Assembly (NCBI GenBank): GCA_905221605.1
Contig: CAJNDS010001678.1
Location: 1-10,989 of the forward strand
Direction: 5' to 3'
Source: Symbiodinium natans
Lineage: Eukaryota; Sar; Dinophyceae; Suessiales; Symbiodiniaceae
DNA length: 10,989 nucleotides
Shown here: positions 1 to 7,593 of the stretch, one piece after another
How positions within the stretch are numbered: position 1 is the stretch's first letter
How the letters are laid out: each line of letters begins with the position of its first letter
Program-made: the position numbers and the translations under genes
Notes under the pieces: generated by a model
What the model saw: only the letters and a program-made list of their open reading frames with translations
Database searches by the model: none
What the model was told of the DNA's origin: nothing

Positions 1-611
1 AAACAAAATCATATGTGCGCACACAACACTCTTTTACTTTATATCCCGGCCGTCTATTTAGTACTTATTATGTGCCCGGGACATGAATATAATAGTATTA
101 TTCTACGGGCTTTTATTAGGCCCGTAACACTCTTTTTCTTCGTTCTTCATTCACTTCCCTTTATCTCTTCACTCTGTTCTCTATTCATGCGTCGTGTTCG
201 CTGGCTCACTTACTCCTTATAATAGAGAACGTGAAGAGCACATGTGAAGTGAATTACAAACGAATGCAATGAGTGCGTGAATTAACTGAACATGTGAACG
301 AAATGAGCGTACGAAATGTGCGGCATAATAGTAGTACGTTTTAATTGGACGCACGCATGTACGCTACAATAATACTAAAAGACTGTATAATTTTAATATA
401 AAATATAAGGACGTAAGGACGCATGATTTTATTATTAAAATTCAGGCTTTTAACGGGCTAGTTCGCGAGCATACTATTTTTACTTTGTGGATCGCTCGTT
501 CGCCCGTAATGACAGTATATTTTAACGAGAGAACGAAGTGAACATATGAATTACAATGAGGCACGAAGCGTGAATTCATGTGTGAACGAGTGAGCGGTTC
601 ATGCGTGCGCT
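1..611. repeat. Dispersed palindromic repeat field, no gene seen
   Basis: No plausible gene is seen. The frame from 13 to 222 encodes a peptide rich in F, L and S, which is what the repeats give when translated. The stretch holds a GC hairpin (arms near 45-50 and 74-80), an ACGGGC/GCCCGT hairpin (105-110 with 120-125), and many copies of the short motif GAACGAAG or its complement with GTGAAC/GTTCAC neighbours. I see no rRNA motif here. The section is best read as noncoding repeat-derived spacer. Confidence 0.7.
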
Positions 612-705
612 CTCTCACACACACGCCCCTTTAATAATAATTAAAGCCCGCGCGTTTCCTTGCGTCTTTATTATTATTATGTAGGGGCTTATAGTGTGTG
701 GAGAG
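612..705 (+). repeat. Three-level nested hairpin with conserved-loop core
   Basis: Three stacked stems are visible. The outer stem is CTCTCACACAC (612-622) with the complementary strand at 694-705, one bulged G. The middle stem is CCCCT (626-630) with AGGGG (683-687). The inner AT stem is 631-646 with 666-680. The loop (647-665) contains the family signature CGCGCG...CCTTGC. The 3' arm ends exactly where the probable LSU rRNA piece begins, so it may mark the 5' end of that transcript or act as spacer. Its function is not known. Confidence 0.8.
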
Positions 706-775
706 AATCCTAAAGGTAACAAAGAATCCTGGTAATCGAGGGAGATGTCGTAAGTTGTCTTTATGAGATTGGTTT
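706..775 (+). rRNA. Probable LSU rRNA fragment, domain IV (H69-H71 region)
   Basis: The segment CCTAAAGGTAAC (709-720), followed by AAAGAATCCTGGT, resembles the very conserved LSU sequence around E. coli 1926-1950 (CCTAAGGTAGC, then GAAATTCCTTGT). Downstream, TAAGTT (751-756) followed by a stretch ending ATTGG resembles the H71 loop TAAGTT and the following GAATGG. The match needs an insertion of roughly a dozen bases between the two blocks, so it is not clean. In the ribosome this part forms the intersubunit bridge near the active site. It is bounded by hairpins on both sides (612-705, 776-810), like the other pieces. An alternative is unrelated unique spacer. Precise ends are unknown. Confidence 0.42.
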
Positions 776-810
776 ACACGGGCTAGTTATTATTATGTAG
801 ACGCCCGTGT
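776..810 (+). repeat. ACACGGGC/GCCCGTGT hairpin
   Basis: An 8-bp perfect stem (776-783 with 803-810) closes a 19-base loop starting TAGT. It belongs to the ACGGGC-stem family seen also at 105-125, 899-933, 1324-1355, 1493-1524, 1559-1593 and 4399-4462. It directly follows the probable LSU piece at 706-775. Confidence 0.8.
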
Positions 811-812
811 GC

Positions 813-888
813 AAAAGGCCCCATAAAATAAGCTAATTTCGTGCGTCTTTTCACTCCTTACAAATTAGCATATTTTATTAGGACTTTT
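813..888 (+). repeat. Nested hairpin with conserved CRYGCGY...CTTRY loop
   Basis: The inner stem GCTAATTT (832-839) pairs with AAATTAGC (862-869) and extends outward through an A/T-rich stretch. An outer stem AAAAGGCC (813-820) pairs with GGACTTTT (881-888), one mismatch. The loop begins CGTGCG and ends CCTTAC, so its RY pair is GT/AC. It is one of the clearest copies of the family in the plus orientation. Confidence 0.8.
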
Positions 889-1726
889 TGGTATTTCTAC
901 GGGCCAGTAATATAGTATTTTTATTAGGCCCGTCTATAACTCTATTATTAGTGCATCCCGGGCGCATATAAAGATAATAGTATTTTGCCCGGGGTTATAA
1001 TAAGAAGAGAGAAGAATATTATATGCGCACGAATAAAAGACACGTGTGTGCGCGTTATTCATTCTTTCGTTCACAAGTTCACTCCTTATAAATTCACTCA
1101 TTAGTTCACTTCGTAGTAATATAATAAAGAGAGTCAGTGAACTATAGGATGAAGATAGTACTATTCCTAATGGTAACACTATGAATGAATATCATGAGTG
1201 CGCCCACTAAATAATAATAAGGGCGCGTAATACTATAATAATATTCTTACCGCCCGGGCAATATAATTAATGAGTACGCCCGTGAAGCATGAATGCACGT
1301 GAATTATATGAACGAAGTGGTGAACGGGCCTATATTTTATTATCTTCTGGCCCGTGTAAATAATAGAATAATAGAACGAAGTAGTGGAACAAAGGGCATA
1401 TTAGTACTACTTCATTCTATTATTCACACACCCGGGCATTTATTAGTAATTTTATAGCGCCCGGGAATTATTAAGAAGAGAACATAATATGTACGGGCCA
1501 TTTAATAATAGGATATTGGCCCGTGTAAACTCATAAACTACACTGTTATTACTATTTAACGGGCACATATTAATATTCTCATTTCGTGCCCGTAATATTA
1601 TAATAATTATTACTATTCACCCCTGGGATATATTCATAAGGTAATAATAGGGTTTTTAATGCGTGCTTTAAAGGACTTATTAATTAGCCCGCTATAACAG
1701 TACTAAATTACTACGAAGAGAAAACA
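889..1726. repeat. Hairpin field with ACGGGC and CCCGGGC families
   Basis: No gene is supported. Perfect-stem hairpins read here are ACGGGCC/GGCCCGT at 899-933, CCCGGGC/GCCCGGG at 957-993, ACGGGCC/GGCCCGT at 1324-1355, CCCGGGC/GCCCGGG at 1431-1465, ACGGGCC/GGCCCGT at 1493-1524 and ACGGGCAC/GTGCCCGT at 1559-1593. Loops are A/T-rich and mostly about 20 bases. The minus-strand frame at 934-1179 runs through two of these hairpins and is not a credible gene. No rRNA motif was recognised. Confidence 0.75.
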
Positions 1727-1786
1727 CTATTATTATATTACAAATGCAGTGAACAAAGTGAACGAAGTGCGTGAATATAATAATAG
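1727..1786 (-). repeat. Conserved-loop hairpin, minus orientation
   Basis: A 13-bp perfect AT stem (1727-1739 with 1774-1786) closes a 34-base loop that starts ACAAA and ends GCGTG. Read on the minus strand the loop is CACGC...TTTGT, so the covarying pair is AC/GT. The loop carries two adjacent copies of the GTGAAC/GAACGAAG motif, suggesting that motif grew inside the loop. Confidence 0.8.
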
Positions 1787-2889
1787 GGTGAGAACGAAGT
1801 ACACCTTTCTAAACTTTAGAATATTGGAAATCCATAAATTTTATAATCTACAACTTTTTTATTGGCATTTTCTTGAAATCTTATGGTTATTTATCTTTCT
1901 AGTCTTTTATCTCTCACTTCGTTCCGTTCATTCGCTCGCAAGATTCATGCGCTTCCTTCGTGCACTTATAATCTTGTTCCCTCTTTCTCTTCACTTTTAA
2001 TATAATGTTTACCGGGGGCATAATATAGTACGTTTAAAGAGGCCCCCGGGCAATATTAATACTATAATACTAATGGTGTAGTTCTCACGCGCTCTTTTTA
2101 TTGGATTACAAATGAACGCAGTGAGTGCGTGAATACAATAATAAAGAGTGAGAACGAAACCACTCTCTGAACCAGCTATTTAATGAGTGAAGTGAACAAA
2201 GTGAATTGGTAAGGAATTTATGACGCACGCATTTCACGCTTTCACTTCACGCCCCACTTCGTTCATACATGCGTTCACTTCATTTGTAATTAAATTCACG
2301 CATGAAGTGCACGCATTCTATTCACTTCGTTCTTACTTCTATCACTACACTCAGCATATTATCCCGGGGCGCATTATTAGTATTATTATTGCCCCCGTAC
2401 TACGTTCGCATAATTCATGCGCTTCATGCGTTCCCTTATAAGCGCATTCATTATGTTCTCTTCGTAGTACTAATAAGGGACGCAGGAAAGGACGCTTTCT
2501 AAGGACCGGCCCAGCGAAGAGAACTCAATTTTTGTATTATAATGGCGTACATTTCGCGAGCCAAAAGTAAAATAGTAAAACGGCTCGCATTTCGTACGCA
2601 CATTATATTTTCTCTTCTTACTTCGTTCGTAATTTAATCATAAAATCGCGCATTCACTTCGTTTCTTTGCATTTTATATAAAATTATTCACTTCGTAGTT
2701 ATATCACTTGGTAAATCTACTGGTGATGGTACTACTGCCCGGGCAATAGGATAATAGTACGAAGTGAATACAATGAAGTGACTTATAAGTGAAGCGCATG
2801 AATTCACTGAATGTATGAACGTAACAAAGAACGTAGTGCGTGCTCTCTGTTCTTGTCTTCTTACCGCACGCTATAATATAATAATGTAC
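1787..2889. repeat. Hairpin field, no gene seen
   Basis: No gene is supported. The open frames here (near 1749-2000, 2220-2502 and 2815-3030) overlap palindromes and give peptides dominated by repeats such as HAF, RSL and SLRS. Readable elements include CCGGGGGC/GCCCCCGG (2012-2019 with 2042-2049), an imperfect GC hairpin near 2363-2398, and a conserved-loop hairpin near 2630-2695 whose loop begins CGCGC and ends CTTTGC. There are many copies of TTCACTTCGTTC-like sequence in both orientations. A small hairpin ATCAC/GTGAT lies near 2703-2727. No rRNA motif was recognised. Confidence 0.7.
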
Positions 2890-2962
2890 GCAAAAAGCCC
2901 CCTAAAAATACTAAATTACAAACTTGTGCGTGAATTTAGTATATTTAATGTGGGCGTTTTGC
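2890..2962 (-). repeat. Nested hairpin, GCAAAAAGCCC outer stem
   Basis: The outer stem (2890-2900 with 2952-2962) has one mismatch over 11 bp. The inner stem ACTAAATT (2910-2917) pairs with AATTTAGT (2933-2940). The loop ACAAACTTGTGCGTG is the minus-orientation form of the family (CAC...TTTGT on the other strand). The architecture closely matches 7522-7593, which uses the same inner stem and nearly the same outer stem but a different loop, so the two are probably related copies. Confidence 0.8.
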
Positions 2963-3035
2963 ACGGGCTAGTAAATTTAATAATAAAATCGCGCGTTCTT
3001 TCACGCCTTGCATTTTATTTATTAAATTAGCCCGT
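2963..3035 (+). repeat. Nested ACGGGC hairpin with conserved-loop core
   Basis: The outer stem ACGGGC (2963-2968) pairs with GCCCGT (3030-3035). It continues into an A/T-rich inner stem (about 2974-2989 with 3012-3028). The loop starts CGCGCG and ends CCTTGC, giving the GC/GC version of the covarying pair. It abuts the preceding nested hairpin with no spacer, so two composite elements stand back to back in opposite orientation. Confidence 0.8.
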
Positions 3036-3404
3036 TTATAATATTATATTGTATGTGCTGCAAAAGACCCACTAAAACTACTGTATTTCGCTGGGTCTTT
3101 TAGCGAGCACCAGGACACAGCTTATGATTGAGGATTTTTGCAGTAGAAATCTCTTGTTTACTTCGTTCTTCTATTTCATTGTCATTCATGCTTCGTTCAC
3201 ACGTTCACTCATTATAATGCCAATTAAATAGAATGAACGCCCGTGAACAATAGGATGAAGATAATAATACGGGCGTGAGGAAATTAAATGAACTAGGAAA
3301 TGTACTAAAGGGGCAATTTCTGGGTCATGAAGGTGTGTTTCGTTCATACATTCAGTAAATTCGCGCATTCGTTTCACTTCTTTGCAATTCACTTCATGTA
3401 TTCT
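3036..3404. repeat. Hairpin field, no gene seen
   Basis: No gene is supported. A long imperfect hairpin lies at about 3057-3108: the left arm contains CAAAAGACCCA and the right arm TGGGTCTTTT, flanked by GTGCT and AGCAC. The following 50 bases (about 3109-3165) are less repetitive, with a weak stem AGGATTT/AGAAATCT, and match nothing I recognise. The minus-strand frame at 3186-3392 is a repeat translation. Confidence 0.6.
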
Positions 3405-3515
3405 CTACAGGATTAGTACTAAGAGCTGAGGTTGGGATGGACGGGAGATTCAGAGAGCGATTAATACTGCGTCCTAAAGGTCCATCCACGGGCAACAGAT
3501 GACAGGGACGTACGC
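3405..3515. other. Unassigned non-repetitive structured island
   Basis: This island lacks the GAACGAAG repeats and has more even base use than its surroundings. An 8-bp perfect stem GGATGGAC (3435-3442) with GTCCATCC (3480-3487) encloses a 37-base purine-rich loop. The words CCTAAAGGT (3473-3481) and GGATTAG (3411-3417) recall conserved rRNA words, but no longer collinear match holds. By its look and position it could be another rRNA piece; it could equally be unique spacer. Confidence 0.4.
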
Positions 3516-4195
3516 ATTATATTATTATAACCGTGAAGAGAACGAAGTGAGCGCAATATAATTCTCTTCTTTCGCTCACTAGTTCGCTTCGTGCGGGCAC
3601 ATAATAATATTGTAGTTCGCCCGCGTCTTCACTTCGTTCTCACATTATTAATACTGCGTGCTTCTTTCGCTCACTAAAATCGTTCATACATTTCATGCGC
3701 TCACTAGTTCACTTATAAATGCATTAAAGAAGCTCTCTTCACTGTTTCGTTCGTTCATTCACTAATTTCACGCACTCATTCACTTCATTCATTCGTTTGT
3801 AAATTAGTTCACTACACTCTCTCCACCTTTAATATACTAAGTTATCCCGGGCGTATATAAAGAGAGTACAAAGAGCGCCCGGACAATATATTTAATAGGG
3901 GTTTTACTGCGTTCATACTATTCCGCACAGCATTCACGCTTTCATTGTAATGCTTGCGAAATAGTATTCTCTTCGTCTTATATTACCGGGCGAACTTAAA
4001 ATATAATTAATTAGACGCCCAGGGAAAATAGTATTATAGTACGCGCCCCTATAAAATATATTGTTGGGCGCACTTTGTTTCGTTGTTACGTTCACACTCT
4101 ATTATTATTGCGTGCGTACGTAAACTCCTTACCAATAATAATATAGTGTTCTCTTCATGCGTTCACTTATTCACTCCGTTCATTCATTAAGTTCA
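3516..4195. repeat. Hairpin field, no gene seen
   Basis: No gene is supported. The clearest element is CCGGGCG (3847-3853) with CGCCCGG (3876-3882), around a purine-rich loop starting TATATAAAGAGAG, a member of the GC-stem family. Near 3984-4021 there is a related imperfect copy (CCGGGCG with CGCCCAGG). A small hairpin GCATT/AATGC near 3930-3955 has a loop beginning CACGC and ending CATTGT. GTTCACTTCGTTC-type words are dense in both orientations. Confidence 0.7.
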
Positions 4196-4251
4196 CGCAT
4201 TAATATTATTACAAGTGAACGCAGAGAACGCGTGAATAATATTATAATGCG
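4196..4251 (-). repeat. Conserved-loop hairpin, minus orientation
   Basis: The stem CGCATTAATATTATT (4196-4210) pairs with 4235-4251, with a two-base bulge. The loop (4211-4234) starts ACAAG and ends CGCGTG, the reverse complement of CACGCG...CTTGT, so the covarying pair is AC/GT. It lies just upstream of the probable SSU rRNA piece. Confidence 0.85.
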
Positions 4252-4274
4252 TGCACGAAATGAGAGAACGAGTG

Positions 4275-4335
4275 CACGAACTACAGCCCTTATCATGAGA
4301 CTGTGGATTAACCGTGTAAACGAGAACTCCTATTA
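4275..4335 (+). rRNA. Probable SSU rRNA fragment (E. coli ~1057-1115, h34-h36)
   Basis: Compared by eye with the conserved bacterial SSU segment beginning CAGCTCGTGTCGTGAG, 4284-4311 matches at about 20 of 28 positions without gaps, including CAGC, TGAGA, TGG and TTAA. Continuing at the same offset, AACGAG (4319-4324) falls exactly on the universally conserved AACGAG of the 1100 region. The closing stem GGGTT/AACCC of the family is replaced by GGATT (4305-4309) and AACTCC (4325-4330), which still pairs with one bulge, a compensatory change. This part belongs to the 3' major (head) domain of the small subunit. Divergence suits a mitochondrial gene. It is flanked by conserved-loop hairpins at 4196-4251 and 4332-4386, so the true gene piece is probably under 100 bases. 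Confidence 0.6.
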
Positions 4336-4386
4336 AAATATAAGGAAACAAGGGAGTGAAACGAGTGCGTGACGCATGATTTTAAT
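4332..4386 (-). repeat. Conserved-loop hairpin, minus orientation
   Basis: The stem ATTAAAAT (4332-4339) pairs with ATTTTAAT (4379-4386). The loop starts ATAAGG and ends GACGCATG, whose complement is CATGCG...CCTTAT: the AT/AT version of the covarying pair. It starts at the 3' edge of the probable SSU piece. Confidence 0.75.
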
Positions 4387-4398
4387 TGGGGTTTTCGT

Positions 4399-4462
4399 AC
4401 GGGCTAGTATATTTTAATGCAAAGCGTGCGTTTCTTACCTTTGCATTACAATATACGCCCGT
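4399..4462 (+). repeat. Nested ACGGGC hairpin with conserved-loop core
   Basis: The outer stem ACGGGC (4399-4404) pairs with GCCCGT (4457-4462). The inner stem is 18 bp (4407-4424 with 4439-4456) with one mismatch. The 14-base loop CGTGCGTTTCTTAC is among the shortest of the family, with GT/AC covarying pair. The arms are long enough to be very stable in RNA or as a DNA cruciform. Confidence 0.85.
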
Positions 4463-4530
4463 GTTGACTGACCGCTGAATCAAGAACAAGTGAACCATAT
4501 GACCGCCCGGATGTTGGGGTTTTTGGTACG
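4463..4530. other. Short unassigned island between hairpins
   Basis: About 65 bases with few repeat words and a T-rich tail (TTTTT near 4518-4522). No conserved rRNA word or tRNA-like fold could be placed here. It may be another small RNA piece or spacer. Confidence 0.3.
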
Positions 4531-4561
4531 TTCTCTCCCTTTCTATCAACCTTCGTTCACA

Positions 4562-4616
4562 CGCCATTAATATTATTATAAGGAGTTTATGACGCATGAA
4601 TAATATTAGAATGGCG
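4562..4616 (-). repeat. Conserved-loop hairpin, minus orientation
   Basis: The stem CGCCATTAATATTATT (4562-4577) pairs with 4599-4616, with a two-base bulge. The loop ATAAGG...GACGCATG is the AT/AT version, nearly the same as the loop at 7547-7567. The arm ends share little with that element beyond A/T richness, so loops are conserved while stems change. Confidence 0.85.
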
Positions 4617-4652
4617 CGTGAAAAGAAGGAGATGAAAGGGGAAGAGAGAACG

Positions 4653-4710
4653 CATTAAAATAATTAAATTCACGCGGGTCTTTTCGCCCTTGTAATTTAA
4701 TATTTTAATG
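4653..4710 (+). repeat. Conserved-loop hairpin, plus orientation
   Basis: An 18-base arm (4653-4670) pairs with 4694-4710, one bulged A. The loop CACGCG...CCCTTGT carries the AC/GT pair. The 3' arm ends directly at the start of the probable LSU domain V piece. Confidence 0.85.
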
Positions 4711-4850
4711 GGTGAACGGGGCGGTTAGCGAACTAATGTCAAGAGACGGCGGTGTGGGGGCTTCAGGGTGTGGTTGACATGTGGTTCTTGGTGGTTCAGC
4801 GGTTGGTTTCATGGACAGAACTAAACATAAGGTCTCAAAGGGGGGCGTTC
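4711..4850 (+). rRNA. Probable LSU rRNA fragment, domain V (P-loop to ~2445)
   Basis: Four words occur in the same order as in bacterial LSU domain V: TGAAC-GGGGCGGT (P-loop core at 4718-4725; family TGACTGGGGCGGT near E. coli 2250), GACGGCG (4745-4751; near 2330), CATGTGG followed by GGTGGTTC (4790-4797; family GGTGGTTC near 2385-2392) and AAC...AAGGTCTC (4829-4836; family AAAAGGTACTC near 2440). Spacing between the last two words is almost that of E. coli, while the first gap is shorter, as expected of trimmed mitochondrial rRNA. Each word alone is weak; the order gives the support. The invariant block after 2445 does not follow, so the piece would end near 4850. The P-loop holds the CCA end of P-site tRNA. 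Confidence 0.45.
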
Positions 4851-4875
4851 TCACTGTGTTCATGAACTAGCCCGT

Positions 4876-4924
4876 ACAATAAGGCTTGGGATTCACTCCG
4901 TTCATCTGTTTCCAAGCTTATTGT
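4876..4924 (+). repeat. Long-stem hairpin after LSU piece
   Basis: ACAATAAGGCTTGG (4876-4889) pairs with CCAAGCTTATTGT (4912-4924) with one bulged base. The loop GATTCACTCCGTTCATCTGTTT lacks the CRYGCGY signature and instead holds a TTCACTCCGTTC motif. It is a hairpin outside the main loop family. Confidence 0.75.
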
Positions 4925-5940
4925 AACCGCTGCGTTCATTCACATCGTGCGTGCATTTGTAATACAATTCATGCGTCCCTTGTCCTTATAATTGTATTAA
5001 TGCACGAACGAAGTGAGAACGCGTACTGTAATTCTATTGCAAACTAGTGCGCGAATAGAATGAAAGTAGCGCACGAACGTAGTGAGAGAAGAGAATACAC
5101 GGGCGAATAAAAGAATAAGTGACCGCCCGTAAAATACTATTATTACTGCGAATTAAGTTCATTCGCGAAAAAGGTAAAAGGAAACAGCTAATTTAAGGGG
5201 CGAACCGTGTGCACGAAGTTAATACGCTTCTCTTCTTAATTCGTGCATACGTACACGCTCCTAAAATACGACGTTCACTCACTAATTTCGCGCGTTCCTT
5301 GCAAATTAGTTCATTTCACTCCCTCGTTCGCTTCTCTCTCTTCGTATTTAGTTAAGGGAACAAGGGGGCCGTATAAAAAGAACTAAAATGGCCCCCAAAA
5401 TGCTGTACGCAAAAGGGCTTATAATAAGTATATTCATGCGCCCTTTTACTCACTTTATGCTTTCACCTCTGGATCTAGGATATAATCATTAGGGCGCTCA
5501 CTATGTTCACTGTGTTCTCTTCGTTCATGCATTCGCTACGCTCGTTTATTCACTCCGTTCACACGTTCACTTCGTTCTCTTGTTATGTAATGAGTGAGCG
5601 GGCGAATATAGTAATTCTTAGTACGCCCGCATAATGCCGCACGTAAAAAGACTTATTTTGTGCGGCTCACACGTTTCGTTCATATGTTCATTAAATTCAT
5701 GCGTCATTCACTCTGTTCATTTCCTTATAATTTAATTCACATATTCTCTTCACTTTAATAATATTGTAGCGCCCAGTAAAAGAGTAAAAGGGCGCACATT
5801 ATATTTTCCTTTTCTTCGTTCATAATTTCATTGCATTTCACGCGCTCCTTTTATTCGCTTGTAAATGCAATGAATTATTCTCTTCGTACCTTTCCTATCA
5901 TCCCGGGCGTACTTATTATAATATTGGCCCGGGGGTAAAA
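4925..5940. repeat. Hairpin field, no gene seen
   Basis: No gene is supported. Elements include a conserved-loop hairpin ACTAATTT/AAATTAGT at 5281-5310 with a 14-base loop CGCGCGTTCCTTGC (GC/GC pair), GGGGGCC/GGCCCCC at 5364-5396 with loop GTATAAAAAGAACTAAAAT, GCGCCC/GGGCGC near 5770-5796 with a purine-rich loop, a conserved-loop hairpin at 5829-5872 (CACGCG...CTTGT), and CCCGGGC/GCCCGGG at 5902-5933. The rest is GTTCACTTCGTTC-type repeat in both orientations. No rRNA word was recognised. Confidence 0.75.
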
Positions 5941-6130
5941 GTCCTATGTCCTAAAGGTTTACCAGGCAGATTTAACGGTTAGACTCATATGCTGTACTAG
6001 AGATAGAGGTTAGGTGACAGGGAGAGAGCGGTTAACCTTTACTTTTCCTTTCGTACACCATCCATCTCATGACACCTTAACTGCCCGGCGGTTCCAGTCC
6101 AAGAACTACTGACTCTGCCCTAGAATCCGT
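5941..6130 (+). other. Structured island, possible LSU rRNA piece at 3' half
   Basis: A long non-repetitive block. TAAAGGTTTACC (5952-5963) pairs with GGTTAACCTTTA (6030-6041) at 11 of 12 positions around a 66-base loop. In the 3' half, TGCCCGG (6082-6088) and, 15 bases later, AACTACTGACTCT (6104-6116) are reminiscent of the LSU order CCTGCCCGG ... AACTATGACTCT (H68-H69, just before E. coli 1926). If real, this piece would lie directly upstream of the one at 706-775 in the mature rRNA order. However, the local fold does not give a convincing H69, and a one-base insertion is needed. On the minus strand GTACGAAAGGA resembles the sarcin-ricin loop, but no flanking stem forms. Confidence 0.3.
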
Positions 6131-6701
6131 CCGTGAATGCGTTTACTTCGTTCACTTATTCACTTATAGCCCCTATATTAATAGTACGAAATGAAGGTAA
6201 AGAATGCACGCTTCACTTCGTAATATTAATATAGGCCCTTTTCTCTCTTCTTTTTCTCTTCACATAATATTATTCACGCGCTTCGCTTGTAATAATATTA
6301 TTATGAAGAGAACAGAAGTAGGAAAAGGAGTAAATAATAGAATAAGGTTGTGGCCGCACAGTTCTTTTCTTTCTTTCGTGCGGCATAATGTGCGCCCCAA
6401 TAAAAACACTCATTACGGGCGCAAAAAAGCACGCACACAACTCTTTTAATTCGCGAACTAACTTCGTTCGCATGCTTCGTGCGTGCATAAGTTCACTGCG
6501 TTCTCTTCGTTCACACAATTCATGCACTAGTTTATAATTGTGCTCACTTGTTCACTTCGTTCTCCTTTATTAGTATATTAGTATTATAGTGTACGGGCGA
6601 ATGAATAACTAGCCCGTATAAAAGCACGCACACTACGTTATAATGCGGGCGAACAAAGTACTAAATAAGCCCGCGATTCGTGCGTGCATGACTTCGTTCG
6701 T
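6131..6701. repeat. Hairpin field with long palindrome, no gene seen
   Basis: No gene is supported; the overlapping frames at 6204-6449 (plus) and 6270-6527 (minus) face each other across the same palindromes. At 6256-6310 a conserved-loop hairpin has inner arms 6264-6274 with 6291-6301 (11 bp perfect) and outer arms CTCTTCA with TGAAGAG. Its 16-base loop is CACGCGCTTCGCTTGT (AC/GT pair). Other parts are GCGCCC/GGGCGC-like and ACGGGC/GCCCGT-like arms near 6390-6420 and 6593-6618. Confidence 0.7.
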
Positions 6702-6752
6702 TTAATATTGTAATTCACGCGTTCGCTTCACTCCTTGTAATTACAATATTAA
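6702..6752 (+). repeat. Perfect 14-bp conserved-loop hairpin
   Basis: TTAATATTGTAATT (6702-6715) pairs without mismatch with 6739-6752. The 23-base loop CACGCG...CCTTGT shows the AC/GT version of the covarying pair. It is a type example of the family. Confidence 0.9.
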
Positions 6753-7374
6753 GTTCACTACGTTTTATTAGTTTATTCACCCGGGCTTACATTACGCACG
6801 CGTGCACTCATTACATTCATTTACCGTGCGAATAAAGGCCCGGGATACATTAATAAAAAGAGAACACGGTGAGACTGATGAACGGGCTTCTCGAGGTAAT
6901 ACTATGAGAGGTGAAGAAAGCCTCAATTTCTGGTATTCTCTTCGTCTTCTCCTTTATGACCCCCTTTTTCCCCTATTATCTTCTTTCTTTCGCTAATTCC
7001 CAGATCACGCGTTCATTTCATTCACTTGTATCTGTTGAGATTAGTTGAAAGAAGATAATAGTGTTTAAGGGGCGCATAAAAAGAGAATACAAAGAGCGCC
7101 CCGTAAAAACCCCCTTTATAATTATATTCGCGCGTCCGTAAACTCCCTTGCAATATAATTATTAGGGTCTTTTTACTCTTTTATTCTACGGGCCAGTACT
7201 ATTATATTATTAGGCCAGTAACAATATTATTCACTCCTTCGTTTCGTTCAATCGCGCATGAAATTTAATATTAAATCGTGCGTAAACTTACATTTTATAT
7301 TAAATTACGCGCTCATTCTCTTCACTCTTTAGTAATACATCCCGGGCGAATATAAGATAAGAGAAAGCCCGGGG
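6753..7374. repeat. Hairpin field, no gene seen
   Basis: No gene is supported. Elements are a wide CCCGGGC/GCCCGGG pair (6780-6786 with 6838-6844), GGGGCGC/GCGCCCC (7069-7075 with 7096-7102) with loop ATAAAAAGAGAATACAAAGA, a nested hairpin at 7105-7175 (inner AATTATATT 7120-7128 with AATATAATT 7152-7160, loop CGCGCG...CCTTGC), a conserved-loop hairpin near 7262-7306 with loop CGTGCGTAAACTTAC, and CCCGGGC/GCCCGGG (7341-7347 with 7367-7373). The frame at 6802-6996 starts in a repeat arm and has no recognisable domain. The stretch 6900-7050 is plainer and unassigned. Confidence 0.7.
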
Positions 7375-7467
7375 AAAAGAGCAAATTTTAGAATGAATTT
7401 CGTGCGTCTTTCTCTCACTTCGTTCTTTCTTTCCTTACAAATTCATTATAAAATTGTATGCTCTTTT
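7375..7467 (+). repeat. Large nested conserved-loop hairpin
   Basis: The outer stem AAAAGAGCA (7375-7383) pairs with TGCTCTTTT (7459-7467). The inner 17-base arm 7384-7400 pairs with 7439-7455, one mismatch. The loop starts CGTGCG, ends CCTTAC (GT/AC pair) and contains a TTCGTTC motif that enlarges it to 38 bases. Confidence 0.85.
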
Positions 7468-7521
7468 AGTAGTATTAATATGTGCGCGAGCATAATATAA
7501 TATCGTGAGCTCGCGAACACT

Positions 7522-7593
7522 AAAAGCCCTATAAAAATACTAAATTATAAGGAACCTGTGACGCATGAATTTAGTATATTTTAACGGGCTTTT
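7522..7593 (-). repeat. Nested AAAAGCCC hairpin with conserved-loop core
   Basis: The outer stem AAAAGCCC (7522-7529) pairs with GGGCTTTT (7586-7593), perfect. The inner stem ACTAAATT (7539-7546) pairs with AATTTAGT (7568-7575), perfect. The loop ATAAGGAACCTGTGACGCATG is the minus-orientation form with an AT/AT pair. Its outer 3' arm ends where the LSU piece at 7594 begins. Confidence 0.85.

Noticed and set aside
13-222. Open frame with hydrophobic 69-residue product
   Set aside because: It runs through two hairpins, ends in repeat words, and its hydrophobic look comes from T-rich repeat translation. No domain or homologue is recognisable.
4284-4330. Reading 6060-6080 (minus strand, GTGTCATGAGATG) as the SSU 1060 region instead
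   Set aside because: The word match is short and does not continue to the conserved TTAAG and AACGAG, whereas 4284-4330 does so at the right offset.
6040-6070. Sarcin-ricin loop on the minus strand (GTACGAAAGGA)
   Set aside because: The core word matches the LSU loop, but no closing stem can be formed from the flanks, and TTCGTAC-type words are common in this repeat-rich DNA. The strand is also opposite to the other pieces.
6078-6104. tRNA T-arm at GGCGGTTCCAGTCC
   Set aside because: The five flanking bases on each side do not pair, and no D-arm, anticodon arm or acceptor stem can be placed. No other tRNA was found.
6204-6527. Overlapping frames on both strands of over 80 residues
   Set aside because: Both are produced by the same palindromic DNA; neither shows protein-like composition beyond repeat translation. 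The same holds for frames at 442-624, 934-1179, 1749-2000, 2220-2502, 2815-3030, 3186-3392, 4382-4597, 6802-6996 and 10282-10464.
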